Positions 44,286-53,218 of a stretch of DNA of 58,400 nucleotides are shown piece by piece. Positions within the stretch are counted from its first letter, which is position 1; every line of letters begins with the position of its first letter. Position numbers and translations under genes: made by a program. The DNA is from Gp13-AA77 sp036521995 (lineage in GTDB: Bacteria; Acidobacteriota; Terriglobia; UBA7540), in NCBI GenBank assembly GCA_036521995.1, contig DATDGR010000322.1, positions 1 to 58,400 of the forward strand. The letters are read 5' to 3'. The notes below the pieces were generated by a model. That model saw nothing but the letters and a program-made list of their open reading frames with translations, did not search any database and was not told where the DNA came from.

Positions 44286-44313
44286 GCTCTGGTTTCGAGA
44301 TCGCGCCACCTGC

Positions 44314-44319
44314 TATACT
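44314..44319 (+). promoter_or_regulatory. Possible -10 box for the riboswitch transcript
   Basis: The sequence tatact lies 16 bases before the first stem of the FMN aptamer, so transcription would begin just ahead of the riboswitch. No strong -35 box is seen at 16-18 bases spacing, so the call is tentative. Confidence 0.35.
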
Positions 44320-44334
44320 TAAGACCGTAGTTTA

Positions 44335-44540
44335 GACCTTCGGGGCAGGGTGAGGGCAAGCTTCGGCTTTCCCAATTCCCGATCGGCGGTAAAGCCCGCG
44401 AGGGGAGGCAAGGCAGTGGCAAGGGGTTAGTCGTTAGTGGTCTGAGGATAGACCGACCACTCGTCACCCAGCACCGCCTTTGATTCCCCAGATCCGGTGA
44501 AACTCCGGGGCCGACGGTATAGTCCGGATGGAAGAAGGTC
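44335..44540 (+). ncRNA. FMN riboswitch (RFN element)
   Basis: The conserved blocks of the FMN aptamer are present in order: P1 arms gacctt (44335-44340) and aaggtc (44535-44540) are perfectly complementary; cggggcagggtga; aattcccgatcggcggtaaa; gcccgcgag; then gatccggtgaaactccgggg; and ccgacggtatagtccggatg before the closing arm. A long variable stem separates the halves. Unusually, loop L2 (consensus GUGAAAUUC) carries an inserted 20-base hairpin at 44354-44373 with a ttcg loop. In known cases FMN binding switches off riboflavin synthesis or transport genes. The next gene, 155 bases downstream, is a TonB-dependent receptor. A stem gtgcc...ggcac (about 44561-44581) might be part of the expression platform, but there is no U-tract, so the mode of control is open. 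Confidence 0.93.
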
Positions 44541-44694
44541 ACCGGTAGTGTATCTGTGGCCTGTGCCTCGCCGCACGGGCACGGATGTATCTCCGCTTGC
44601 CTGTTTTTAGGCTCTGCCCCGAAACAACATGATCCACTTCACGGGCCACGCACCGGCGTGGAGACCGCTCTTTGGCGACGGGCAGAGGGAAGGC

Positions 44695-47600
44695 ATGGTT
44701 TCCCGCAAGCTCTCAAGATCCGGTATCAGCTTTCCCGCACTGCTCCTGGGCGCGCTCTTGTTAGCCCCGTTGCCATCCGCGGGTGTAGCTGAGAACTGGG
44801 CTGGAAGCGTGGAAGGACTAGTGCTCGATCCCCGCGGCGCACCGGTGGCAGCAGGGGACGTCAGCCTGAAAAACGTCTCCAACGGCGGCGAACGCCGGGC
44901 TCAAACCGATGATCGTGGTTACTACAGCTTTCCACTCGTTGCGGCTGGAACCTACGACCTCGCGGTCACGAAGCAGGGCTTCGCCGCCCAGCTCGAGCGC
45001 GGACTGGTTGTACGGGTCGGCCAGACGCTGCGGGTTGACGTCGCCCTGCGGCTGGCACGCGAGACCTCGCAGGTGACGGTGCAGGCGGCGCCCCCGCTGG
45101 TGGAGACCGTGTCGGCAGCCGAAAGTGACGAGATCTCGCCCCTACATGTCCAGGCCCTGCCGCTCGACGGGCGCCAGTTCGTTCAGCTCGCGCTGCTCGC
45201 CGGAGGCGCGGTACCGCCCTACCCGAACAGCGCCACCCAGCAGTTCAACACGGCCGCCCTCGGACTCGGCTTCTCGGTCAACGGCCAGCGCGCCGAGCGC
45301 AACAACTTCACGCTCGACGGCGTCACCATCATGGAGCCTTTTGCTTACAGCCTCACCGTCGACCCCTCGCTCGACGCCATCCGTGAGTTCAGCGTGGCTG
45401 AGAACTCGTATTCGGCCGCGCAGGGGATCACCTCTGGCGCTCAAATTGGGATCGTGAGCCGCTCGGGCACGAATCGTTTCAACGGCACCGCTTACGAGTA
45501 CCTGCGCAACAGCGCCCTAGACTCCAGAAACTTCTTCGACGATCCCGCGCTGCCGATTCCGCCTTATCGTCAGAATCAGTTTGGCGCAAGCGCGGGCGGG
45601 CCGATCCAGCCTGATCGCACCTTCTTCTTTGGCAACTACGAAGGGCTCCGCGTCCGCCAAAGCATTACCAATACGACGCTGCTGCCCACCGCGGCGGAGC
45701 GGGCGGGCGACTTCAACGGGATCAATCCTGCCACCGGCCAGCCCTTCCCGACGATTATCAATCCTGCCACCGGCCAGCCGTTTCCCGGCAACCAGGTTCC
45801 CTCGGCAGACATCAGCCCGTTCGCGTCGGCGATTCTGGCTCGCGTGCCGCTGCCCAATCAGCCGGAGGCCGCGCCGGGAGCGAACAACAGCATCGATGTC
45901 GGGCGCCACAACGTGACCGCCGACCAGTTTACGCTTCGGGTGGACCATCAACTCTCGGCCCGCGAGCAGCTTTTCGGCCGATTTCTGCTGTTCGACAGCT
46001 CGCAGCTCTTCCCTTTTGTTCCCGACAGCTTCGACGACAATCCCCCGGCTCCGCCGGGTTTCGGCACCAACAAGGATGACTCCGGTCGCAACCTGGCACT
46101 CGGCCTCACGTCGGTCTTCAGACCCACGCTGATCAACGACTTCCGCTTCGGCTATTCGTACTACTACGGAACCAAGGAGGCGCAGAATATCAACAGCGGA
46201 TTCCTGGCCTCGGTCGGCATCGAGCGCGCTCCGGGCGCCACCAACAACGGCATCCCCGCCATCGACATTCCGGGCTACGCGGATATGGGCGACAGCGACA
46301 TCTTTCAGCCTCAGATCCGCAAGAATCAGACCTTTCAGTTCACCGACAGTCTGGTGTGGGTGAAGGGCCGGCACACCTTGCAGTTCGGTGGAGATCTGCG
46401 GCGGCTCAGGCTCTACTACCTTGTGGAGGACTTCGGGCAGGGTATTTTCGAGTATAGCGACGGCGCCAGCTCGGTTTCAGGAACGGCCTTTTCGGACTTC
46501 GTGCTGGGCCGCCCGTTCCTCTCCTACGCGCAGGCCGGAAATTCCGGTGGCAACGACCGTCTAGACTACTTCGGAGCCTATTTCAGCGACGAGTTCCGTG
46601 CTACGCCGCGCCTCAGCCTGACATACGGGCTGCGCGAGGAATTCTATACGCCTCCGGTCAATAGCGACGGCCGCGCCTCGATCCTCGATCCTTCGAACGC
46701 CACCCGCTTCATTGTTCTCAACAATCAGGGCCAGGCCGCGGCCCTGGTCTCCACGCCGCTGGTTCAACAGTTGACGTCGCTGTACGATCTGCAGTTCATC
46801 ACTTCGCAGGAAGCCGGACTGCCGCCCTCTCTGATCAAGCCGGACTGGAATAATTGGGCGCCGCGCCTGGGTTTCGCCTACGATCTCACCGGCGACAGCA
46901 AGACCTCATTACGCGGCGGGTTCGGCGTCTTTAATTCGCTCATGGAGCTCGACTACACAGCCGAAACTCGCCTGAGCGCGCCCATCACCGAGTTCCTCTT
47001 CGGCCTCGACCTCTGCCGCTTCTATGGTCCGGGCGCCTGCGGCCAGTCTTTCGCTCCGCCCATCCTCACTTATCCGCTCGCTTACACGCTTGGCAACCAG
47101 CCTCCAGCCGCCATCTCCTCGCCGCCCAACATCCGCAACGGCTACGTTTACGAGTGGAGCTTCTCACTCGAGCGCCAGCTCACGCCCAATACCTCCCTCG
47201 CAGTCAGCTACGACGGGTCGGACGGCCACAAGCTGCCGCGCCGCAGCGTGCAAAACCAGGGCATCCCCAATCTGCCGGACGTGAGACTAGGCTATCATCC
47301 TCAACCAGGATCAAATCAGTTTACCCGGGCCACCGACGTGAATTCTACTTACAACGGGCTGGTGGTACGCCTCACGCGACGCCTGGCGGGCGGCCTCGCG
47401 CTCCAGGCAGGTTATACCTACGGCAAGTCGATCGATACCGCCTCAGGCCTGCAAGGAACGGATCAGGCCCAGAACAATTATGACCTCGCGGCCGAGCGTG
47501 GCCTCTCCGACTTTGATATGCGCCAGCGCTTCGTGCTCTCGAGCACGTGGCAGCTCCCCTTTGGTCCGGGCCGGCACTGGCTAAACGGGGGCGCGGCGGG

Positions 47601-48078
47601 GCACATCTTCGGCGGCTGGCAGACCTCGAACATCCTCACGCTCGAAACCGGGCAGCCGCTCACGGCGGTGCTGTCCACAGCGCTCAGCGGAACGGACTCC
47701 AATGGGACCGATCGGCCCAACCTGATAGCCAATCCCAACCTGCCCGCCTCTGAGCGCAGCCCGAACAAATGGTTCAATACGGCCGCACTCGTGCCGCCCC
47801 CTATCTATGAGGACTCGCAAGGCGCCTTCAGCGTGCTGGGAGATGAAGGCCGCAACGTGATCACGGGTCCGGGCTTCGGCGATTGGGACCTGAGCGCGGC
47901 GCGCCGCTTCCGGCTTACGGAGCACACCGGGCTCACCTTTCGCGCTGACTTCTTCAACCTGACCAATCATCCCAACTTCGACCGCCCCGGCCTGATCGTC
48001 GGCACCTCGAACTTCGGTGTGATCAACTCGGCGCAGAACGCCCGTGAGACCCAGTTCGCCCTGCGGCTGGACTGGTAG
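44695..48078 (+). CDS. TonB-dependent receptor with carboxypeptidase-regulatory domain (Oar-like), FMN-riboswitch controlled
   Basis: An outer-membrane receptor of about 1,127 residues. The ATG at 44695 has gagggaagg upstream and begins a signal peptide (ISFPALLLGALLLAPLPSAG); the frame is open from 44629. After cleavage comes an Ig-like carboxypeptidase-regulatory domain (GSVEGLVLDPRGAPVAAGDV ... GYYSFPLVAAGTYDLAV), then the plug (LPLDGRQFVQLALLAGG, FSVNGQRAERNNFTLDGV, SRSGTNRFNGTAYEYLRN) and a large barrel ending LTFRADFFNLTNHPNF and a C-terminal aromatic (RLDW). This is the Oar-like layout common in Acidobacteriota. The FMN riboswitch upstream points to flavin as cargo, by inference; I see no plug motif that proves it. 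A 36-base tandem duplication (INPATGQPFP twice) lies at about 45719-45790. Confidence 0.9.
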   Translation: MVSRKLSRSGISFPALLLGALLLAPLPSAGVAENWAGSVEGLVLDPRGAPVAAGDVSLKNVSNGGERRAQTDDRGYYSFPLVAAGTYDLAVTKQGFAAQLERGLVVRVGQTLRVDVALRLARETSQVTVQAAPPLVETVSAAESDEISPLHVQALPLDGRQFVQLALLAGGAVPPYPNSATQQFNTAALGLGFSVNGQRAERNNFTLDGVTIMEPFAYSLTVDPSLDAIREFSVAENSYSAAQGITSGAQIGIVSRSGTNRFNGTAYEYLRNSALDSRNFFDDPALPIPPYRQNQFGASAGGPIQPDRTFFFGNYEGLRVRQSITNTTLLPTAAERAGDFNGINPATGQPFPTIINPATGQPFPGNQVPSADISPFASAILARVPLPNQPEAAPGANNSIDVGRHNVTADQFTLRVDHQLSAREQLFGRFLLFDSSQLFPFVPDSFDDNPPAPPGFGTNKDDSGRNLALGLTSVFRPTLINDFRFGYSYYYGTKEAQNINSGFLASVGIERAPGATNNGIPAIDIPGYADMGDSDIFQPQIRKNQTFQFTDSLVWVKGRHTLQFGGDLRRLRLYYLVEDFGQGIFEYSDGASSVSGTAFSDFVLGRPFLSYAQAGNSGGNDRLDYFGAYFSDEFRATPRLSLTYGLREEFYTPPVNSDGRASILDPSNATRFIVLNNQGQAAALVSTPLVQQLTSLYDLQFITSQEAGLPPSLIKPDWNNWAPRLGFAYDLTGDSKTSLRGGFGVFNSLMELDYTAETRLSAPITEFLFGLDLCRFYGPGACGQSFAPPILTYPLAYTLGNQPPAAISSPPNIRNGYVYEWSFSLERQLTPNTSLAVSYDGSDGHKLPRRSVQNQGIPNLPDVRLGYHPQPGSNQFTRATDVNSTYNGLVVRLTRRLAGGLALQAGYTYGKSIDTASGLQGTDQAQNNYDLAAERGLSDFDMRQRFVLSSTWQLPFGPGRHWLNGGAAGHIFGGWQTSNILTLETGQPLTAVLSTALSGTDSNGTDRPNLIANPNLPASERSPNKWFNTAALVPPPIYEDSQGAFSVLGDEGRNVITGPGFGDWDLSAARRFRLTEHTGLTFRADFFNLTNHPNFDRPGLIVGTSNFGVINSAQNARETQFALRLDW

Positions 48079-48167
48079 CTCTTGAAACCACCTGCGACAA
48101 GGAGCCAAATTAACCTCATGAGGTCCGAGGTCCGATCGACTACGATTGCGTCTCTTGCTGCCATTAC

Positions 48168-48806
48168 TCAATCCCGCGACGGGTCCCACCGGAACTGCTT
48201 CGCCTGCTCGAGCCCCAGGTGTACCAGCACACGGCAACAGAATTGGGTCACGAGATCGTCGATCGTCTCGGCCCGGTGATAGAACGCTGGAATGATGGGG
48301 AAGATGTCCGCTCCGGCCTGCTGCGCCTTGAGCATGTTCTCCAAATGGACGCGGCTGAAGGGCGTGTCGCGAATCGCCAGGATCAGCTTGCGGCCCTCTT
48401 TCAGGCAAACGTCGGCGGCGCGTTCGATCAGCGTGGTCGAGACGCCGTTCGCCACCTGGGCGAGACACCCGGTGGTGCAAGGGATCACCAACATACCGTC
48501 CACGCCATAGGAGCCGCTGGCAATCGAGGCGCCGACGTCCGAGTCGAGCAGGTAAGCCGTCTTGCGTGTGACGCTGCCAGCCAGTCGTGCGGGGATGGCA
48601 GCCGACTTGGTGACGTCCAGGGCCAGCTCTTCGCGCAGAACCTTGAGCCCGCTCCCTGAGACCACCAGCTGAATCTTCGCCACGCGCTCGTCAGCTTCGA
48701 GCATCTGCAGCGAGCGACGGGCAAACACGCCACCACTAGCCCCGGTGACAGCCAGGACGATGATCTTTCCCGTACGGGCGGCGCTTCGAGTTTGGGCGCG
48801 AGCCAT
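48168..48806 (-). CDS. ubiX: Flavin prenyltransferase UbiX
   Basis: A 212-residue flavoprotein of the UbiX/Pad1 family that joins dimethylallyl phosphate to FMN to make prenyl-FMN, the cofactor of UbiD decarboxylases. Family motifs are IIVLAVTGASGGVFA at the N-terminus, VVSGSG, IASGSYGVDGMLVIPCTTG in the centre, ERAADVCLKEGRKLILAIR, and TPFSRVHLENMLKAQQAGA. The start at 48806 is chosen over a GTG at 48830 by family length. No ubiD gene is in the window. Its substrate is FMN, and its neighbour (convergent, 90 bases apart) is the receptor under FMN-riboswitch control; this may be meaningful or chance. Confidence 0.93.
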   Translation of the reverse strand: MARAQTRSAARTGKIIVLAVTGASGGVFARRSLQMLEADERVAKIQLVVSGSGLKVLREELALDVTKSAAIPARLAGSVTRKTAYLLDSDVGASIASGSYGVDGMLVIPCTTGCLAQVANGVSTTLIERAADVCLKEGRKLILAIRDTPFSRVHLENMLKAQQAGADIFPIIPAFYHRAETIDDLVTQFCCRVLVHLGLEQAKQFRWDPSRD

Positions 48807-48985
48807 CGGGCTCGATGTTAGGTGGGCCACAACGTGAAGTCAAGAAAACGCGGGCAGGCAGTTAGGTCAGAGGTTAGGAATACTTATTAACTCATAATAT
48901 AACGACGCGATTTGTCAAGTATGAAGAGTTCCTATTCTGCAAGCGCTGGACTTATGCAACGGACATCACTCAGAATTAATTGCGC

Positions 48986-49004
48986 CTTCACATTGCTGTA
49001 ACAT
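48986..49004 (+). promoter_or_regulatory. Possible Pho box before pstS
   Basis: Two short units, cttcacat and ctgtaacat, start ten bases apart about 40-55 bases before the pstS start. They resemble the repeated CTGTCA/TGTAACA-like units bound by PhoB, and pst operons are usually phosphate-controlled. The spacing is ten rather than eleven bases and the first unit is poor, so this is a weak call. Confidence 0.3.
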
Positions 49005-49042
49005 AACCCGCCCACTATCGGGTTTCGGAGGCCAAAAGAAAA

Positions 49043-50128
49043 ATGACACATTCACGGGTAGCCAAGTACTCGGTTCTGTCTGCCTGCGTCGGTTTACTGT
49101 TGGCGGGAGCTCTCCTGGGCCCTGATCAGGGCACTCTCTCAAAAGCGGCGCCCGCATATCCGGCCCCTGTTTTGATCAACGGTGCGGGCGCCACCTTCCC
49201 TTACCCCATCTATTCCAAATGGTTTGCTCAGTATCACACGCTGCATCCGGACATCGAGTTCAACTACCAGTCCGTGGGCTCGGGCGCCGGGATCCGGCAA
49301 ACGATGGACAAGACGGTGGACTTCGGCGCCTCAGACGGCCCCATGACCGATGAGCAGCTCGCCGAGGCCAAGCAGAAGCTGGGCTACGACGTGCTGCACT
49401 TTCCCACGGTACTGGGAGCGGATGTCCCCACGTACAACATCCCCGGTGTGTCGGCGGAGTTGAAGTTCACACCAGAATCGATCTCCAACATCTATCTGGG
49501 CAAGATCACGAAGTGGAACGATCCCGCCCTTACGGGCCCAAATCCCGGAGTGAATCTTCCGTCTGCAGATATCGTGGTCGTCCACCGCTCCGATGGCAGC
49601 GGCACCACCTACATCTGGACGGACTACCTTTCCAAGGTCAATCCGGAGTGGAATTCAAAGGTCGGCCACGCCACGTCCGTGAACTGGCCGGTGGGCCTGG
49701 GCGGCAAGGGGAATGAAGGCGTATCGGGCCTGGTGAAGCAGACGCCCGATTCCATCGGTTACGTCGAACTGATTTACGCAATCCAGAGTCGACTCTCCTA
49801 CGGACTCCTCAAGAACAAGTCCGGCAAGTTCGTCAAGGCTGATCTGGCCTCGGTGACAGCCGCCGCCGGCGGCGCCGCTAACAACATGCCGGCTGATTTC
49901 CGGGTCTCGATCACCGATGCGCCGGGCGCAGACGCTTACCCTGTCTCCAGCTTCACCTGGCTGCTGATTCCGAGCCACATCGAAGACGCCGGCAAGCGCG
50001 CTGACATCAAGGATTTCCTGAAGTGGATGCTCGCCGACGGCCAGAAGTACACTGAGGCCCTGGCTTATGCACCGCTCCCCAAGGCCGTGGTGGCGAAGGA
50101 GATGAAGCAGATCGCGCGCGTTGAATAG
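49043..50128 (+). CDS. pstS: Phosphate ABC transporter, substrate-binding protein
   Basis: A 361-residue periplasmic phosphate-binding protein. The start has GGAGG 13 bases upstream and yields a signal peptide (VLSACVGLLLAGALLG). Hallmarks are INGAGATFPYPIYSKWF, the binding loops YQSVGSGAGIRQ and DFGASDGPMTDEQL, VVVHRSDGSGTTYIWTDYLS, and VGLGGKGNEGVSGLVKQ. It delivers phosphate to the PstCAB complex. An AT-rich stretch around 48890-48915 before it fits a promoter. It is the first gene of a pstS-C-A-B-phoU cluster; a 177-base gap before pstC with a TATACT at about 50224 could allow a second promoter. Confidence 0.97.
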   Translation: MTHSRVAKYSVLSACVGLLLAGALLGPDQGTLSKAAPAYPAPVLINGAGATFPYPIYSKWFAQYHTLHPDIEFNYQSVGSGAGIRQTMDKTVDFGASDGPMTDEQLAEAKQKLGYDVLHFPTVLGADVPTYNIPGVSAELKFTPESISNIYLGKITKWNDPALTGPNPGVNLPSADIVVVHRSDGSGTTYIWTDYLSKVNPEWNSKVGHATSVNWPVGLGGKGNEGVSGLVKQTPDSIGYVELIYAIQSRLSYGLLKNKSGKFVKADLASVTAAAGGAANNMPADFRVSITDAPGADAYPVSSFTWLLIPSHIEDAGKRADIKDFLKWMLADGQKYTEALAYAPLPKAVVAKEMKQIARVE

Positions 50129-50305
50129 GCGGAGAAACGGGGCCAGGTCTTGATTGATCGCAGGCCAATGGAGTGCGCGGGCTGCTCGGGCATCCTCGTC
50201 GCATTTCGGGGCCTGTGGGCGGCTATACTGCTAAGGGGGTTCGGGTGAACGGCAAGGTTTCGAGGTTCACAACGAACAGTCCACCGGGCAGTCCCAGGAC
50301 AACTG

Positions 50306-51295
50306 ATGGCCACTTCCAACACTGTGCTAGCCGGTGGTCTGCCGCGCAAGCCCCGCGAACGCTGGAGATGGCTGGGCGGCACGCGGGGCGTGGATAGCAT
50401 CGCGTGGCTGGTGACGCTGATCGCAGCGCTCAGCGTGCTGGCCGTCACGGTGTGGCTGGTGGTCGAGCTTTGGCAGCGCTCCAAGCTGCCCCGGGATAAG
50501 TTCGGCTTCAGCTTCCTCGTTGACCGGGTTTGGGATCCGGTATTCGGCCACTTCGGCGCCCTGCCTTTTGTTTACGGCACCCTGGTGACCTCCGCCCTGG
50601 CCATGATCATTGCGGTGCCGCTCGGCGTAGGGGCGGCGATCTTTCTGGCCGAGCTCGCTCCGCGCCGGCTCTCCGATACGCTCACTTTCCTCATCGAGCT
50701 GCTGGCGGCCGTGCCGAGCGTGGTGTTTGGGGTGGTCGGCATCTTCGTGGTGGTGCCGTGGGTGCGGACGTCTTTCGGGCCCTTCCTTAAGAGCCTGTTC
50801 GGCTTCACGCCGCTGTTCCAAGGGCCCATCTACGGCGTCGGTTTTCTCACCGCGGGACTCGTGCTGGCCATCATGGTGCTGCCCTTCATCGTCTCCATTT
50901 CGCGCGAAGTGCTGCTGAGCGTGCCGGTGGAGTTGCGCGAAGGCGCTTTGGCCCTAGGTTCAACGCACTGGGAGTCGACCTGGAAAGTCGTGATGCCCAC
51001 CGCCCGCACCGGCATCCTGGGGTCGATCTTCCTCGCCCTCGCCCGGGCCCTCGGCGAAACGATGGCCGTTACGATGGTGATCGGGAACGATCCTAAGATT
51101 ATGGCCTCGCTCTTCGCACCGGGCTATTCCATTGCGGCGGTGATCGCCAACGAATTCACCGAAGCCACCGGGGAGCTCTTCCGGCAATCTCTGATTGAGC
51201 TTGGCTTGGTGCTGTTCGGGGTCACCGTAGTGCTGCACGCCTTGGCTCGGTTGTTGGTTCAGGCCACCGCGCAGAAGGCAAAAGGGGCAGCATGA
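50306..51295 (+). CDS. pstC: Phosphate ABC transporter permease PstC
   Basis: A 329-residue inner-membrane permease with six main helices (for instance TLVTSALAMIIAVPLGVGAA and LTAGLVLAIMVLPFIVSISR). The cytoplasmic EAA-type coupling segment is REGALALGSTHWESTWKVVM, and LARALGETMAVTMVIGN is diagnostic of PstC. With PstA it forms the channel for phosphate, driven by PstB. AGGA lies about seven bases before the ATG. Its stop overlaps the pstA start by four bases (ATGA), so the two are translationally coupled. Confidence 0.96.
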   Translation: MATSNTVLAGGLPRKPRERWRWLGGTRGVDSIAWLVTLIAALSVLAVTVWLVVELWQRSKLPRDKFGFSFLVDRVWDPVFGHFGALPFVYGTLVTSALAMIIAVPLGVGAAIFLAELAPRRLSDTLTFLIELLAAVPSVVFGVVGIFVVVPWVRTSFGPFLKSLFGFTPLFQGPIYGVGFLTAGLVLAIMVLPFIVSISREVLLSVPVELREGALALGSTHWESTWKVVMPTARTGILGSIFLALARALGETMAVTMVIGNDPKIMASLFAPGYSIAAVIANEFTEATGELFRQSLIELGLVLFGVTVVLHALARLLVQATAQKAKGAA

Positions 51296-52143
51296 ACCGG
51301 CTCACCTGGCGAAGAGTCGTGAACGCGGTCATGTCGGTGGTGACGGCGCTCTGCGCGCTGACGGCAGTGACGCCGCTGCTGTTTGTGCTGGGATTTCTGG
51401 CCGTGAAGGGAGTGAGCTCACTCAACTGGGCATTCTTCACGAAGTTGCCGGTGCCCATCGGCGAGACCGGCGGCGGTATGGCGAACGCCATTGTGGGGTC
51501 GGGCCAGCTTTTGCTGCTGGCGGCCATTTTCGGAGTGCCGCCTGGCGTGCTGGGCGGGATCTATCTCTCCGAGTTCGGCGGCTGGACGGTGCCCTTTTTC
51601 GTGCGCTACGCCGCCGACCTCCTCGTGAGCGTGCCCTCAATCGTGATCGGCATCTTCGCTTACGCGGTAGTGGTTCTGCCCATGGGCCACTTTTCAGCCC
51701 TTGCCGGAGGCTTTGCCCTTAGCGTCATACTGCTCCCGATCGTGGTGACGAACACCGAGCAATTTCTTCGCACCGTGCCGGTTTGGCTGCGGGAGGGGTC
51801 GCTGGCGCTAGGCGCGGGGCACTGGAAAACCATTGTCAGCGTTGTGGTTCCGGCAGGTTTGCAGGGCATCCTGACGGGCATCCTGCTGGCGCTGGCGCGA
51901 GTTGCCGGGGAAACCGCGCCGTTGCTGTTTACGGCCTTCAACAATGCCTACTGGGCCCGAGGCTGGAACCAGCCGGTATCCTCCCTGCCCTTCATGATTT
52001 ACTATTACGCCCAATCCGCTTACGATGACTGGCACCGGCAGGCTTGGGCGGCGGCCCTGGTCCTGCTGGCTTTGGTTCTCTTGATTAACATATTGTCAAG
52101 GCTGGTGTTGGCGAGAAAAATGGCGGCGCGGAGAGCAGCGTGA
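51292..52143 (+). CDS. pstA: Phosphate ABC transporter permease PstA
   Basis: A 283-residue permease, partner of PstC, starting inside its stop codon. It has about six helices and the coupling segment REGSLALGAGHWKTIVSVVV. PstA signatures include FGVPPGVLGGIYLSEFGG, SVPSIVIGIFAYAVVVL and LARVAGETAPLLFTAFNNAY, followed by YYYAQSAYDDWHRQAWAAAL. It ends overlapping the pstB GTG start. Confidence 0.96.
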   Translation: MNRLTWRRVVNAVMSVVTALCALTAVTPLLFVLGFLAVKGVSSLNWAFFTKLPVPIGETGGGMANAIVGSGQLLLLAAIFGVPPGVLGGIYLSEFGGWTVPFFVRYAADLLVSVPSIVIGIFAYAVVVLPMGHFSALAGGFALSVILLPIVVTNTEQFLRTVPVWLREGSLALGAGHWKTIVSVVVPAGLQGILTGILLALARVAGETAPLLFTAFNNAYWARGWNQPVSSLPFMIYYYAQSAYDDWHRQAWAAALVLLALVLLINILSRLVLARKMAARRAA

Positions 52144-53003
52144 TCCCTTCGACGGCTGCAAAGGTCAAAAAAGTGACGGAACCCTCCGATCCTCAGACGG
52201 CCCACGAAGCGGCGAAAGAAACGGCGCGGGAATTGGAGCCGGCTCGGGCCGACGCATCCATCAAGATCAGGGCTCGCAACGTGAACTTTTACTATGGGCA
52301 CAAGCAGGTCCTGGAAGGCATTTCCATGGACATCCGCGAGCGCAAGATCACCGCCCTGATTGGCCCTTCCGGCTGCGGAAAGACCACCTTCCTGCGCATT
52401 CTGAACCGGATGTATGAGACTGTGAAACACGCACGCCCCGAGGGCGAGGTGGCGCTCGACCAGGATAACATTTTCGATCTCGCGCTTCCCAACCTGCGGC
52501 GTCGGGTGGGCATGGTTTTTCAGAAGCCCAATCCTTTTCCCAAGAGTATTTTTGACAACGTGGCCTACGGCCCGCGGGTTCACGGCCTGGCCCATGGATC
52601 GAAATTAGTGGAGCTCGTGGAACAGAGCCTGCGCGCGGCCGCCCTCTGGGATGAGGTGAAGGACAGCTTGCAGAAGTCTGCCTTTTCGCTCTCCGGCGGT
52701 CAGCAGCAGCGGCTCTCCATCGCGCGCGCCTTGGCCATTGACCCTGAGGTCCTGCTGCTGGACGAGCCCTGCTCAGCGCTCGATCCGATTTCGACTGCCA
52801 AGATCGAGGAGCTGCTTTTTAGCATCGAGGGCCGCTGCACCCTGGTGATCGTGACCCACAATATGGCCCAGGCGGCGCGAGTGGCGGACTATACAGGTTT
52901 CTTCCTGATGGGCAAGCTGATTGAGTTTAATGACACGAAGACGATCTTCACGAATCCGGCCAAGAAGGAAACTGAAGACTACATCACGGGCCGGTTCGGA
53001 TAG
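52140..53003 (+). CDS. pstB: Phosphate ABC transporter ATPase PstB
   Basis: A 287-residue ATPase. Walker A is IGPSGCGKTTFLR, the Q-loop region VGMVFQKPNPFPKSIFDNV is PstB-specific, the signature is FSLSGGQQQRLSIARAL, Walker B is VLLLDEPCSALDP and the switch His is in IVTHNMAQAARVAD. The first 38 residues, charged and Ala/Glu-rich, are longer than in most PstB proteins, which usually open just before the YYGHKQVLEGIS-like stretch; no better start is visible, and the GTG at 52140 overlaps the pstA stop by four bases, supporting it. It powers phosphate uptake through PstCA. Confidence 0.97.
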   Translation: MIPSTAAKVKKVTEPSDPQTAHEAAKETARELEPARADASIKIRARNVNFYYGHKQVLEGISMDIRERKITALIGPSGCGKTTFLRILNRMYETVKHARPEGEVALDQDNIFDLALPNLRRRVGMVFQKPNPFPKSIFDNVAYGPRVHGLAHGSKLVELVEQSLRAAALWDEVKDSLQKSAFSLSGGQQQRLSIARALAIDPEVLLLDEPCSALDPISTAKIEELLFSIEGRCTLVIVTHNMAQAARVADYTGFFLMGKLIEFNDTKTIFTNPAKKETEDYITGRFG

Positions 53004-53218
53004 CAAGAGGCTCTCTGTGTGGGCAAGGGCAACAAGCTTGTGGCCACGGGCCTTCCGGGTCTGTTATGCTCCTAGGCAGCCTCAAGAGGTTTTCGACGGG
53101 CGCCCGATGCCTTCGGTTGGCAGCGGTGGGCTCTGCCAAGCAAACTGACGGTGCCGGAGGCTCTGAAGGAGGGGACTGAACCCTGCCTGGAGGCCGGCTC
53201 TGGGGCGGTGGAAACGCG

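Noticed and set aside
42477..44309. 610-codon minus-strand frame opposite the TPM, nucleotidyltransferase and LemA genes
   Set aside because: Antisense shadow across three clear genes; the poly-Pro stretch is the complement of the Gly-rich tail.
44541..44694. Intrinsic terminator as riboswitch expression platform
   Set aside because: A hairpin gtgcc...ggcac exists, but no T-run follows it, so I did not call a terminator.
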